Source of the DNA: Lithodes maja
Lineage: Eukaryota > Arthropoda > Malacostraca > Decapoda > Lithodidae
Reading direction: 5' to 3'
Assembly: GCA_037953745.1 (NCBI GenBank)
Contig: JBAKBP010013141.1
Span: 1 to 64,000, forward strand
DNA length: 64,000 nt
The notes below the pieces were generated by a model. It did no database searches and was not told the DNA's origin. It was given only the letters and a program-made list of their open reading frames with translations. The number at the start of each line of letters is the position of its first letter. Position 1 is the first letter of the stretch. Position numbers and translations under genes: made by a program. Shown piece by piece: positions 54,070 through 64,000 of this stretch.

Positions 54070-54118
54070 TGTATATAATTTACAGTATACTGTATATAAT
54101 ATACATATATATATATAT
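54034..54118. repeat. (TA)n microsatellite with ACTGTATA interruptions
   Basis: TA tract followed by TACTGTATATAATTTACAGT and ATACTGTATATAATATAC. Confidence 0.9.
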
Positions 54119-55735
54119 AAGAGGGAAGAGTCTGTGAAAGATGCAAACGGAAAATTACTTGTAGAAGGAGTTGAAGTGAGGAAAAGATATGCCGATTATT
54201 TTGAATCTTTGCTAAAGGCAAGAGATGGAAGAGAAGCAGTGGTTGATGGAGATAGGTTACCCAGGCCACCCAGGTGGCAGGGAATGAATGCAAGAAGGTG
54301 GAGATGTGATGATAGATTGGTTGGTGAGACTTTTCAATGTGTGCTTTGTTGTGTCAATGGTACCAATAGACTGGAAGAGTGCATGTATTGTGCCGTTGTA
54401 CAAGGGGAAGGGAGATCGGCAGGAATGTTCAAGTTATAGAGGTATTAGTTTATCATCAGTGGTTGGAAAGCTGTATGGCGGGATGTTGATGGAGGATAAT
54501 AAAGTGTACGGAAGTTGCAATAGGAGAAGAACAGTGCGGCTTTAGGAGGGGAAGAGGGTGCGTGGATCAGAAGTTTGCATTAAGACAGTTATGCGAGAAG
54601 TATTTAGAGAAGCATAAGGAGATATTTTGGGCTTTTATGGATTTGGAGAAAAAAAATTATAATCGTGTGGATCGCGAAGCACTGTGGAAGGTGTTAAGGA
54701 TTTATGAAATTGGAGGAAATTTGTTAAAAGCAGTTTAGAGCTTTTATGAAGGGAGCAGAGTGTGTGTTAGAGTAGGAAATGGTGAGTTGAGTGAATGGTT
54801 TGAGGTAAATGTAGGTTTGCAACAGGGTTGTGTAATGTCACCATGGCTGTTTAATATGTTTATGGGTGGTGTGGCGAGGGAGGTGAAAATGAGAACTATG
54901 GGAAGAGGATTGGGATTAGTAGGAAAGAATGGTAGAGATTGACAGTTGAATCAGTTGCTGTTTGCTGATGACACATAATTGGTGGCGGATTCTGATGAGA
55001 AACTGCAGCGGGTAGTCAAAGAGTTTGGTGTCGTTTGTTGGAGGAGGAAACTGAAGGTGAATGTCAATAAAAGTAAAGTAATGGTGTGTAATAGGGGTGA
55101 TCGTAGTGTGCAACTAGATGCGCGGCTGGCTGGGGAAATATTACAACAAGTTGAGAGTTTTAAATATCTAGGAGGAACGATAAGCAGGAGTGGAGGTATG
55201 GATATGGAGGTAAAACAGAGAGTGTGTGAAGAAAGGAAGGTTTTCGGAGCAATGGGAAGTATGTGGAAGATGAGAAATCTCGGAATGAAAGTAAAAAGTG
55301 CAATGTATCAAGGAATTGTTGTGGCAACAGTGATGTGTGGGGCTGAGACATGGGCTCTGAAGGAAAGGGAGAGAAGAAAGCTGGATGTGATGGAGATGAG
55401 CTGCTTGGGGAGTATGTGTGGAGTTACTCGTATTGACAGAATGAGGAATGAAGAGATACGTAGGAGAGTGGGGCAGCAGGAACATTTGTCGGCCAGAGTG
55501 GACAGAAGGGTGCTGAGCTGGTATGGTCATGTTGAACGAATGGAAGATGATAGGCTTACAAAGAGAGGATATGTGAGTTAGATACAAGGGCGGATAGAAA
55601 GGCAGGAAGACCCCCATTGAAATGGAGAGACTGTGTAAGACGAGCTTTGGATGATAGAGGAATGACTATAGATCAGGCAAGGGAGGTGGTAAAAAACAGG
55701 AATGAATGGAGAATGCTTGTGAATAGATGAGTGCA
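54119..55735 (+). pseudogene. LINE-Z: RTE-like reverse transcriptase, broken
   Basis: Starts in the endonuclease-polymerase linker (EESVKDANGKLLVEGVEVRK, RYADYFESLL). Polymerase motifs in shifting frames are VPIDWKSACIVPLYKGKGD, CSSYRGISLSSVVGKLYGG, GFRRGRGC (about 54540), FWAFMDLEK (about 54630), VGLQQGCVMSPWLFNMFM and LLFADDT (54958-54975), immediately followed by a stop. The C-terminal frame (54979-55581) carries KLKVNVNKSKVMVCNRGD, QVESFKYLGGTISRSGG, CGAETWALKERERRKL and RVLSWYGHVERMEDDRL. After a shift it ends GRPPLKWRDCVRRALDDRG and NEWRMLVNR with a stop at about 55728. Such LINEs are frequent in crustaceans. There are at least five breaks, but the FADD core is preserved. Confidence 0.88.
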
Positions 55736-56098
55736 CACTTGGTCATTTGGGGGGAAGGGGTTGGGCACAAGTTGGACTAGATAATAGTCCATCAGGCGCC
55801 TGGCCCGGGGAGACCGTTTATATTAAGGGTGCGCCTGGAATTGTGGTGGGTGGGCTTGTGGTTTCGCTCTGCTGCATGTCTGCCTGCCTGCAGAGATAGG
55901 AACCTCTCCGGGTGGTCGGGGGCCGGGGAAGTGCTGGAGGGACCTTGGTCCTGGTCTCTTGGTCTTCTCCTGGATGATCTAGATGTATGTGAATTGGTGT
56001 TTTGTTTTGTGTGTTCATTGTTTTCTGTTGTGTTGTCCCAAGTCTGGCTCTGTCTTGAGTCGGCCACCCCCCCAAAAAAAAAGAAAAAGGAAAAGTGG
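55736..56098 (+). mobile_element. LINE-Z 3' untranslated region and A-rich tail
   Basis: A G/T-rich stretch after the stop, ending in AAAAAAAAAGAAAAAGGAAAA at 56074-56094. Overlapping frames on both strands are incidental. Confidence 0.6.
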
Positions 56099-56163
56099 GG
56101 ATTGGGCATATAGAATATAATAAATATATATATATACATAGGTGTGTTTATTACCCTTATATT

Positions 56164-56164
<1 letters not shown>

Positions 56165-56251
<87 letters not shown>
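56165..56251. repeat. (CT)n microsatellite
   Basis: About 40 CT units with two TTCT interruptions at 56197 and 56221. Confidence 0.97.
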
Positions 56252-56255
<4 letters not shown>

Positions 56256-56970
56256 GCCGAACTTGTAAGAAAAAGGTAAATTCATTACACTAAATATTCT
56301 TTTAGATGGGTTTCTATAATTTCTACTAGAGATGGTCAAGCCACGCAACATTATATACCTCCAATTGTCTCCATGTATGATTATTTGCCGAAGGGAGTGA
56401 AGAGACAGTTTTCTACTATACTATCCTTTACTTTCACTTCCCCTTGCTCTGCGTTAAGTCATCCGTACTAGAAGTCCTAGCCACCTTACACGGGTCGTAA
56501 GATCAGCGCGACCAGTATTATGTAAATATCTCTCTCTCTGTTACTCAAACATACACATGCACATGTAATAGTTGTATTTGTGTGTGCGTATAAACAAGTG
56601 TAAGTGACAGTGTGTGTACCCTTGCGTCGTGTGTATACATACATGTCATAATGTCTCTATTTTGGTTTGTCTTCCAGGCGTTAGGCGTTTATATGCTTAT
56701 GATCTTTGTTCCTATCCCTACTGACAATTCCATTACAATTAATTATTTGTTCTCCACTCCTTAGTTAAATTCATATAATACAGTATATAAATTACATGTT
56801 CCATAATTACAGAAGTAGAAGACTGATCCAATCAAATTGGGATACTAATTATAATATCATCTATAATTAATTGTTATAGTATTTGTTTTCTAATGTTTTT
56901 ATCTATCCATAGTAAATCAGTAAAATATACTTTAGATTGATATATACAGTACAACTACTTTAGAGGGAGG
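56252..56970. other. unassigned AT-rich sequence
   Basis: Nothing recognised beyond short GT tracts near 56575-56635. Confidence 0.4.
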
Positions 56971-57171
56971 GGTGACCAGTAACAACATTGGTAGAGCGCT
57001 AGGTTTCTAACCGGGAGGACGAGTTCGATTCTCGGCTGGTGGAGATGTTTGGGCAATCTCCTCGCACCCCTTGGCTCTGTTTCGCCAGACAGTAAAATAG
57101 GTTACGCGGCAGGGTGAAAAGGGGTCTTCGGATCCTCCGGCCCTTCAACCAGAATAAAAAAAAAAAAAAAA
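56971..57171 (+). mobile_element. tRNA(Arg)-like SINE with A tail
   Basis: A-box TTGGTAGAGCG (56989-56999) and B-box GAGTTCGATTCTC (57021-57033) at tRNA spacing. The anticodon-like loop of GGTTTCTAACC would read TCT. A roughly 110-bp body ends CCAGAATAAAA with an A-run at 57156-57171. The extended body and A tail mark it as a SINE, not a tRNA gene. Confidence 0.75.
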
Positions 57172-57884
57172 CATCTTTAGAGGGCGAGTGTTCCTTAATA
57201 TGTCCTAATGGTGGCACCACCAATGGCTCTCCTCTGTTTCCACTGACCAACCTGGTGAACAAGCCTACTGTACATCTTTTCTATCTTAAACGACCTAGAG
57301 CAGTTAGTCCAGCAACCCACCCGTATCCTGGAGCGGAGCGCTTCTGAGATCGACCCAACATTCTTGACTTATTTCTAGCCTCTAACCCTTCTGCTTATAC
57401 TATAAATATTTTCTCTCCTTTGGGCTCCTCCGACCATAAACTAAAATCTGTCACCTGTCCTATCTCTCCGGTACGGCCACCCGATCCTCCCAATCGGCGG
57501 CGCTTGTGGCACTTTGGCGCTGCCGACTGGGATGCTGTTCGGCAGTACTTCTCTGATTTATCATGGAATGACTTTTGCTATCGTGGCCGAGGACCCTCGG
57601 AGAGTGCTGAACGCATTACCGAAGTAATCCTCTCAGGCATGGAAGCATACATTTCATTTTCTTTCTCTCAGTCTAATGCAATTTTGTTTTGGTTTACTCA
57701 CGATTATTCTACTGCTGTCCGCAACAAGGAGGAAGCGTTCAAACGGTACCGACACCTAAAGACTCAAGAATCTCATTCTTCCTATGTTTCTACCCGGAAT
57801 CAAATCAAATCTGTTCTTCGACTTGCCAGACACTCTTTCATCAATAATAAATGCACTGAACTATCCAACTCTTTATTCCTTACA
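57172..57884 (+). pseudogene. LINE-X endonuclease end and linker, joined to a CR1-D 3' end
   Basis: Frames carry LTNLVNKPT, then across a break NILDLFLASNPS and SPLGSSDHKL (endonuclease SDH motif intact), followed by the linker LWHFGAADWDAVRQYFSDLS, ITEVILSGMEAYISF, RNKEEAFKRYRHLKTQ and FINNKCTELSNSLF. It matches 19500-19720 upstream. At about 57880 it passes directly into the CR1-D sequence, so the LINE-X polymerase is absent. The start is at the A tail of a SINE. Confidence 0.8.
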
Positions 57885-58105
57885 ATTCCTTAGTCCGGCC
57901 TCTTCAGGAATATTGCGTTCAATCCTACTAACATATCCTAATCCTGCCACACTGTCGGACATAAGTCCCAGGGCAGTACTTACCCTACTAATTATCACTT
58001 ACCCACTCTAAACCACTGTTTGGACACTTGATCATCAGTGTTTCAGAGGGTAAACAGTCTTGAGGGTCGCTAGACCTATTGTTGTTTGATTTCCTTTGTA
58101 CTCTC
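57885..58105 (+). mobile_element. CR1-D 3' end with internal deletion
   Basis: TTACAATTCCTTAGTCCGGC..TGCGTTCAATCCT corresponds to the CR1-D thumb codons (YNSLVRPLLEYCVQS). It then jumps, with CCT at the join, to the CR1-D 3' untranslated region: CTAATCCTGCCAC, CAGGGCAGTACTT, ACCACTGTTTGGACACTTGA and finally TTGATTTCCTTTGTACT. The last 10 bp are the terminal unit of CR1-D copies 1 and 2. Confidence 0.8.
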
Positions 58106-58370
58106 TCTCTCTCTCTGGTGTCATCGTATTTGCTGGTGATAATATTAATTATGCGGATAAGTGTTTCTGTTTTAGTATAAGTATGTATGCACTATGCACG
58201 TGACTGGTTAATAGTACATGTTTCTGGATTATATTTAGTGTTTACTAACATTCTACTTTGATGTTCATTTCCTGTGTGTAACTCTGTATACATTACTCTT
58301 TCGTACAATGGTATACGTCTCTTGAGGCTGCTTTTTGGAGGGTTGGATGCTTCCATGAATATTTGATGCG
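58106..58370. other. unassigned spacer
   Basis: Starts with a short CT run attached to the CR1-D end. No gene recognised. Confidence 0.4.
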
Positions 58371-58412
58371 AGAGAGAGAGGGGGGGGGGGGAGAGAGAGA
58401 GAGAGAGAGAGC
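58371..58412. repeat. (GA)n microsatellite with G-run
   Basis: GAGAGAG, a run of about 12 G, then about 10 GA units. Confidence 0.95.
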
Positions 58413-59218
58413 ATTACATATAGCCACACAAATAATGATAAAAGACAAACAGGAAGTCCTGAGGGAGGATTATGAATGAAAGTTCGATGTATCAGTCTCC
58501 CCCTCCTTCTTTCTCATAATCATATTAGACACACACGATTTCGTATGAAAGTCACAACTTCAGAAAAAATAATCATGTAATGTTCATACAGAATCCCCTG
58601 CATAAACACATCAAATAAATAAAAGTATCGACATTTAATCAATTACAGAATACAGCTAAACATAGTCTACATTTAAATGTTCAATGACTATAAACAGGTG
58701 TTCAATCACTCTCATAGACAAATCTAATACTAAAATATACATTATTTTTCTAACTGTGAGCATTAACTAATCAGGGTATTTAAAATAATGTAAATCACCT
58801 ATCGTCTAGGTAAATCGCAGAAATTGAACATTATATTAAAGCCTTATATTCCGTTGTCTCTTCACGCTCCTCAATTTCCTCTCATGCCCCAAACCGTTGT
58901 TATGAACCTTATCTGGATTAGGCACGATTCAATTTCCCGGGAATGCTGACATGTCCCACCTAGGATCAGTCCTGGTCGGGAAGGTGGAATAGAAAGAAAT
59001 GAAGGTAGAAATTAAGTCAAGACAATTGTATCCGCTTATATATCGACATTTTGTAGTCGATGCCAGTTAGGTAAACGTTATCTCGAAGGATAATAACCCT
59101 ATTAGGTGCAGCGCGGGCCAATTTGGAGCCTCCCAGTTTTTTACTCCATTAGCTTAGAAATTTTAAAACGTTTCATCGCATTAGTTTGGCGATTATATGA
59201 TGCTTCAACCCAATAAGG
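58413..59218. other. unassigned AT-rich sequence
   Basis: No gene or repeat boundary recognised. Confidence 0.4.
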
Positions 59219-59335
59219 TGTCGATTTTTGCTGGGAGAGCGATAGCGAGCCCGTAATTTGGGAGAAAACCGGCCTCTGGCCGGGAAATTTTTCTACCGAA
59301 AAATTTACACATTTAGCTTGTAGGGGGTCTGGGGG
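59219..59335 (+). repeat. diverged half of the palindromic MITE (copy P2)
   Basis: GAGCGATAGCGAGCC, GGAGAAAACCGGC, the central hairpin AAATTTTTCTACCGAAAAAT and ACACATTTAGCTTG match the right arm and centre of 25622-25954 on the opposite strand. Only one arm and the centre are recognisable. Confidence 0.65.
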
Positions 59336-59718
59336 ACGTTTTTTAGTTTGAAGGGGGTTTGGAGAGGCGTTTTTCCAAGTCTATCGGGTAAACTAAAAAC
59401 ATATTGTTCGAAAATGGCTAAAAACAAATAAAAACCTCAATAATAATTAAACAAAATACCATAATAACCCCCAAGACGTTGCACCAAATAGTGTTAAATA
59501 GGGTGTGTGTAAAACAACCGCTAAGCTGTGCCAGGGTCTGTGTAGCCTGTAATTGAGGCGAACAACAATACAGACAGATCCCGTGTTTTCGAGTTGTAAA
59601 GTAGGTGTTAGCGACCAAGAGTCGACATCGGTCTTCTCGTTAATCAGGCATCTATTTCCATACTAATTATTTTAATCTCTAAAATATGTTAGTATTGTCA
59701 ATAATCATGTGTTGTGCA
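59336..59718. other. unassigned sequence
   Basis: Nothing recognised. Confidence 0.4.
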
Positions 59719-59894
59719 TATTATATGTACCTGTATCCAATACCCATATTATATGTACCTGTATCCAATACCCATATTATATGTACCTGTATCCAATACC
59801 CATATTATATGTACCTGTATCCAATACCCATATTATATGTACCTGTATACAATGCCCATATTAATGTACCTGTATCCAATGCCCATATTATATG

Positions 59895-59898
<4 letters not shown>
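59719..59898 (+). repeat. 28-bp minisatellite, left of the LINE-Y insertion
   Basis: About six units of ATTATATGTACCTGTATCCA+ATACCCAT, with the last two changed to ATGCCCAT. It resumes at 63253 after LINE-Y. Confidence 0.95.
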
Positions 59899-59934
<36 letters not shown>

Positions 59935-62900
59935 ACAATGAACGGAGGAAGGAAAAACACAGATAAAACAAAAAGGTCCATGTGCCTAAAGGCATCCTCC
60001 ATTCATAAAATGTTTGTAACGACTGGATTTAATCATTTGTAGATTGTAAGTTTGTGGAAAGCAATTCGAGGGAAGTGAATTCCAAAGAGTAGTAGCTCTG
60101 GGGATAAATGAATTCTGATAAGCAGAAGTTCTGCATTGTGGAGGAGAAAGTGTAAATTCATGGGCGCTCTCAGCTGCCCTAGTTCTACGGGGAAAGATGT
60201 GGAGAGGCGGCACAATTGAAGCAAGTTCCTCGGAACAATTGCTGTGAAAATATCTGTAGAATAATGCAAGGGATGCAACGTTTCTTCGTATGGATAATGT
60301 AGGAAGGTCCTGTGTGATTGCAGGGTTATTGATTAATCTAATAGCTTTATTTTGAATTTTGTCCAACTGCCTCAATGCAACCACTCCACTTCCACCCCAC
60401 AGAGGTGAACAGTAATCCATCTGAGAACGCACATGACTTTTATATATCACGGCCAACTGCTCGTCAGTGAAGAATTCTCGAACTCTGTACAGGAGTCCCA
60501 GTTTTTTAGAGGCATTCTTAGCAATGCTTCTAACATAATATGTCCAGCTCAAGTTAGTAGTTAATGTTACACCGAGAATGTCAATACTAGGGGAAGTGGG
60601 AATATTTAAATCATTAAAAAATATATGGGAGTCGGTGAGATTCTGTCGGTTAGAAAATTGAATGTATTTGGTTTTCTGTGCATTAAAGGAAACTAGATTC
60701 TTTTGTCCCCATCCATTAATTCTAGAAAGGTCCTGGTTCAGAGAAATTGCAGTGTTTATTTTTGAATTTATAAGATAGGGTTGGGTGAAAGAATTGGTAA
60801 ATGTGAAGGAACTGGAGTGTTGAGTCATCTGCGTAGGAATGTATTGGATTATGAGTGGTAGATATGAGATCATTGATATGAATGAGGAACAGAATTGGGG
60901 CCAAAACTGATCCCTGGGGAACACCAGCATTTATTGAGTGAAATTGAGAATAAAGGCCATCTACCATTACACGAATTTTTCTGTTATGAAGATAAGAAGA
61001 AATTAGTGGAACTAATGATGCAAGGCCGTAGTGTGACATCTTCGACAATAAGGATTGATGCCAGACTCTATCAAATGCCTTTGATATATCCAGTGCTATT
61101 GTATGTGTTTCACCATGTTGGTCTGTAGCTTGGTTGATTTGATGCGTAAGAAGGCAAAGCATGTCTGCAGTTGATCGACATCGTCTAAAACCATATTGCC
61201 TATCACTGATTAATTTATTATTCTCAAGATGCTTAATTATGTGATTATTTAATATAATTTCAAAGACTTTACCAAGAGTGGAAGTTATAGCTATTGGTCT
61301 GTAGTTTGATGGATCTGAAGAGGCACCTTTTTTAGGAACTGGATGGATGTTTGCTTCTTTCCAGGGTACTGGGAAGCATGAGGTATGAGTACACAGACGG
61401 AAAAATTTTGCCAGTACAGGAGCGAGCACCAAGGAGCAATTCTTAAGTACTATTGGAGGAATTTCATCTGGACCAGGAGCCTTATCTACTGAGAGATTCT
61501 GCAAAATAGTTTTTGACATGTCTGGTGTGGATCTTAAGTGAGGGAATTTCAGGCGAATTAAAATTAAGTACAGGGACATCTTGATTTATTTCATCTAAGG
61601 TTGAGTTGGTGGAGAAAATATCCGCAAGAAGGTTAGCTTTACCTCGTGGGTCACTTACAAGATTGCCAGTCGGAGATTTTAATGTGGAATGGATGAAGCA
61701 GTAGTGAAGTTGGATTTAAATCTGTTAAGAGTAGACTAAAATATTTTGTTATCATTTGGATTATTTAGAAGTTTATTTGCCTGCTTGTGGAGAAAGTTTG
61801 ATTTAGTTAGGTTTAATACAGTTTTGGCATGATTTCTGATGTTTCTAAAGTAATTAAAGGCTTCATGAGTTTTTGATCTTGTATATGCATTGTAGGCTAT
61901 TGCTTTTTGTTCAGTTACTCTAGCACAATTATGGTCAAACCATTTAGGTGAATTAGATCTTTTACTGTACTTTTGATGAGGAATAAAAGTTTCCATTCCA
62001 ATTTTACAAAATCTTTTATGTGGCTCAAGGTGGAGTGTGCATCATTAGAAAAGAAAGAGGTCCAGGGAATATCAATAAAGAAACCTTGAAGACTCTCCCA
62101 GTCTGCCCTATCGTAATGCCATTTAGTCACCAAAACAGGTTCAGTGTGGGAAGGTGTGGTAGGTGATAGACAGGTGGCCTGTATCAGACCGTGATCAGAA
62201 GATCCAAGCGGGGACCTCACTGTAACATCATAATTTTCTGAATTGGTTGTTAAAAATAAGTCCAGTAGGTGGGAATTATGATTAGGATTATCTGGTACAC
62301 GGGTGGGTTGGTTGACTAGTTGAGTGAGATTAAAATAATGAGTCTGCAAATAGCTCACATTCAAGACCAGCATCATCAGTCCTGGCTGAATGAGTGAGCC
62401 ATTCAACATTATGGACATTAAAATCACCCAACACAGTGATTTCAGAAGAAGCATTTAAGTTGAGGACACTGAGTTGTGAGGACAGAGAATCAAAAAGACT
62501 TTGCTCTGGAGGAGTATTTGGGGAACGGTAGATGCAACATATGTATTTAAATTTACCAGCAGAAATTAATTTGTATATAGAATAATCAAAATAGGGACAA
62601 TTGAAACTAGTAACCTCCTCTAGGGCAATTTCAGATTTTGCGAAGCAACATACACCTCCTTTAGGTCTGAAATTTTGGAGCAGTTGATAACCTGGAAAAT
62701 TAAATCTAGACGTTTCAGATGTGGATGTTACTTGAGTCTCTGTCAAAAAAAGGAGAGTAGGGGATTCTGCTTGAAGAAATTGGTGTACAGAATTGATGTT
62801 AGAGTGAAGTCCCCTTATATTGCTAAAGAAAAAGCTGCACCGACGAGAAGCTTTGGGACGTTGCAATGCTCTTGACACAGTCGCATGATGACGACCGGGA

Positions 62901-63252
62901 GGGCCCTGTGTCAATGACCCAACCCTGCCGGCGGTGGATATTCGAGGGACCACCAGGTTTGCTCTTAAAAATTGTACTGCCATAATTATTGGGTAAGGTG
63001 TATGGTGTTACATGTATGATATGTAGTGGGAAGAGTAGTGTTTTTATGGATAGAGGATACCAATGTAGGGCAATGTCGTGAAGTTGGATGTGTATGTTAT
63101 ATTAAAGAGGGTTTTCCTGATACCCCTGATGTGTGAGGCAGAAAGATATGTATCCAGCTACCAAGGCCTGGGAGAGAAAATGGAATTCAGGCTATTCCCG
63201 GAGTCTCCCGTAACCTTGGCGGTAGTACTTCCCTGGGCGGGGCTGCCTACCC
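59899..63252 (-). pseudogene. LINE-Y copy 2: endonuclease and reverse transcriptase, nearly full length, frameshifted
   Basis: Minus strand, with its A tail at 59899-59928 (T-run on plus). Endonuclease: FSNIRGLHSNINSV, FLTETQVTS, FRPKGGVCCF and LGDFNVHNVEW (62983-62330), then SPLGSSDHGLI (about 62200). After a linker with breaks at about 61990 and 61736, the polymerase frame 61579-60722 has KAPGPDEIPPIVLK, NYRPIAITSTLGKVF, YGFRRCRSTAD, ALDISKAFDRVW, INAGVPQGSVLAPILFLIHI and SYADDSTLQF (YADD at 60824-60835, intact). A shift leads to frame 60930-59986 with LGVTLTTNLSWTYYVRSIA, SHVRSQMDYCSPLW and TTLWNSLPSN near the end. Upstream of 62983 a GC-rich 270 bp is probably 5' untranslated sequence. 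No ORF1 was seen. Endonuclease and polymerase cores survive; four or more frameshifts kill it. Confidence 0.88.
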
Positions 63253-63300
63253 CTGTATCCAATACCCATATTATATGTACCTGTATCCAATACCCATGTC
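63253..63300 (+). repeat. 28-bp minisatellite, right of the LINE-Y insertion
   Basis: CCTGTATCCAATACCCAT occurs twice, continuing the array interrupted at 59898. Confidence 0.9.
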
Positions 63301-64000
63301 GTTTGGTAGTCAAATAGATGTCTATGTAATGCAGATATGGAGATTCAACATTCTCAAAAGTCTGAATTGTCGTAATCAGCCACCCTTCTCTTCCCGACGA
63401 GAAAAGCTCCATTAACACTATTAACCTACGTTGCCCTCGGTCATCAATGACTTCCATTAATAATACGGAACTGCATTCAATGCTGGAATGTATGTTAGGC
63501 ATAGAAATGTCAACATACCGCATATTCATTCTGCTTGGAAGGCTACCCAGTGATAGATAAAGCCAGAGTGTCGACATTTAAAGGGCCCAAAGGCGGGAAA
63601 ACGGCGCCAATCTGCTGAAGCGGCCACTTGTGTCATTTTGTTGGTAGGGGTCTATTGGTGAGACGATAAATAATCTGGTATTGAATAGACCCACTCTGAC
63701 ATATGACACAGCAGTTTGCATCGGGAATATTCAATCAAACTCTTCAATAAACAACTTGCCCATTGCGGAATGCCATGTAGACGTGCGAGTTGGGTGCCAG
63801 TGAGTTCATTAAGGGTCAATATCAAGGCAATAGAGTCTCTAACTGCTACAACAGTACAGAAAGGGAGCAAACAATTGGAGGAAGATTAGAGTACGAAACA
63901 TTAATGTGAACACATGAGCAAAGAGGAAGGAGGAAGAATGTGAGTATGGTAGCAAGAAGAGTATTGCTGAGAGGGGGGATAAAGGGAGTCAAATATTTAA
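63301..64000. other. unassigned sequence at window end
   Basis: A minus-strand frame at 63577-63158 (139 codons) reads SLPSRMNMRYVDIS..SSGREGWLITTIQTF and runs into the minisatellite. I recognise no family. A second frame (63870-63652) also has no recognised domain. Confidence 0.35.

Noticed and set aside
56971..57040. Functional tRNA(Arg) gene
   Set aside because: A- and B-boxes fit, but the acceptor stem does not close and the sequence continues into a SINE body with an A tail.
63158..63577. Unrecognised 139-codon minus-strand gene
   Set aside because: Its C-terminal part is the 28-bp minisatellite and no domain or codon bias supports it; kept only as unassigned sequence.

Overview
The window is AT-rich, intron-era eukaryotic DNA made almost entirely of mobile-element relics and simple-sequence repeats. 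I find no intact host gene; one short exon-like stretch (49670-49759, minus) is the only candidate. The mix of long (TA)n and (CT)n microsatellites, Penelope-like elements, CR1/Jockey-type and RTE-type LINEs, tRNA-derived SINEs and short TTAGG runs suggests an arthropod, most likely a decapod crustacean. The host assignment is inference.

Layout, left to right. 0-3 kb: LINE-X tail, microsatellites and a SINE body. 3.1-7.9 kb: a Penelope-like element (PLE) preceded in direct orientation by a second copy of its own 3' end and interrupted by a TTAA-flanked MITE. 8.3-14.0 kb: a LINE (LINE-alpha) whose endonuclease gene has been split by about 79 copies of a 26-bp repeat. 14.7-17.2 kb: two hAT-type MITEs side by side, between long inverted arms, one carrying a further nested hAT MITE with a perfect 8-bp target duplication. 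17.7-27 kb: a hairpin, more TTAA MITEs, LINE fragments (X, RTE-like, CR1-like, R1/I-like with a 15-bp target duplication) and a 32-bp minisatellite. 27.4-36.6 kb: a PLE end with a hammerhead-ribozyme-like core, then a nested stack. In that stack an inverted-repeat element holds LINE-Y, which holds a 6.3-kb unit made of LINE-E joined to a CR1 element (CR1-D). A second PLE fragment follows. 37.0-41.9 kb: a Ty3/gypsy-like LTR element lacking its reverse transcriptase. 42.1-45.5 kb: a second CR1-D copy. 45.7-52 kb: CR1 scraps, a SINE inside an older repeat, another MITE, minisatellites. 53.6-56.1 kb: an RTE-like LINE (LINE-Z). 57.0-58.1 kb: a SINE, then a LINE-X/CR1-D chimera. 59.2-63.3 kb: a LINE-Y copy inserted in a 28-bp minisatellite.

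Nothing here forms an operon or pathway; the shared logic is insertion history. Coding regions are all broken by frameshifts, stops or truncation, although several catalytic motifs survive (YADD in LINE-alpha and LINE-Y, FADD in CR1-D and LINE-Z, YVDD in the second PLE). Two LINE chimeras both end in the CR1-D 3' terminus. The most interesting items are these chimeras, the minisatellite inside the endonuclease gene, the four-copy TTAA MITE family with related palindromic MITEs, and the hammerhead-like motif. Family names such as LINE-X are labels used only in this report.
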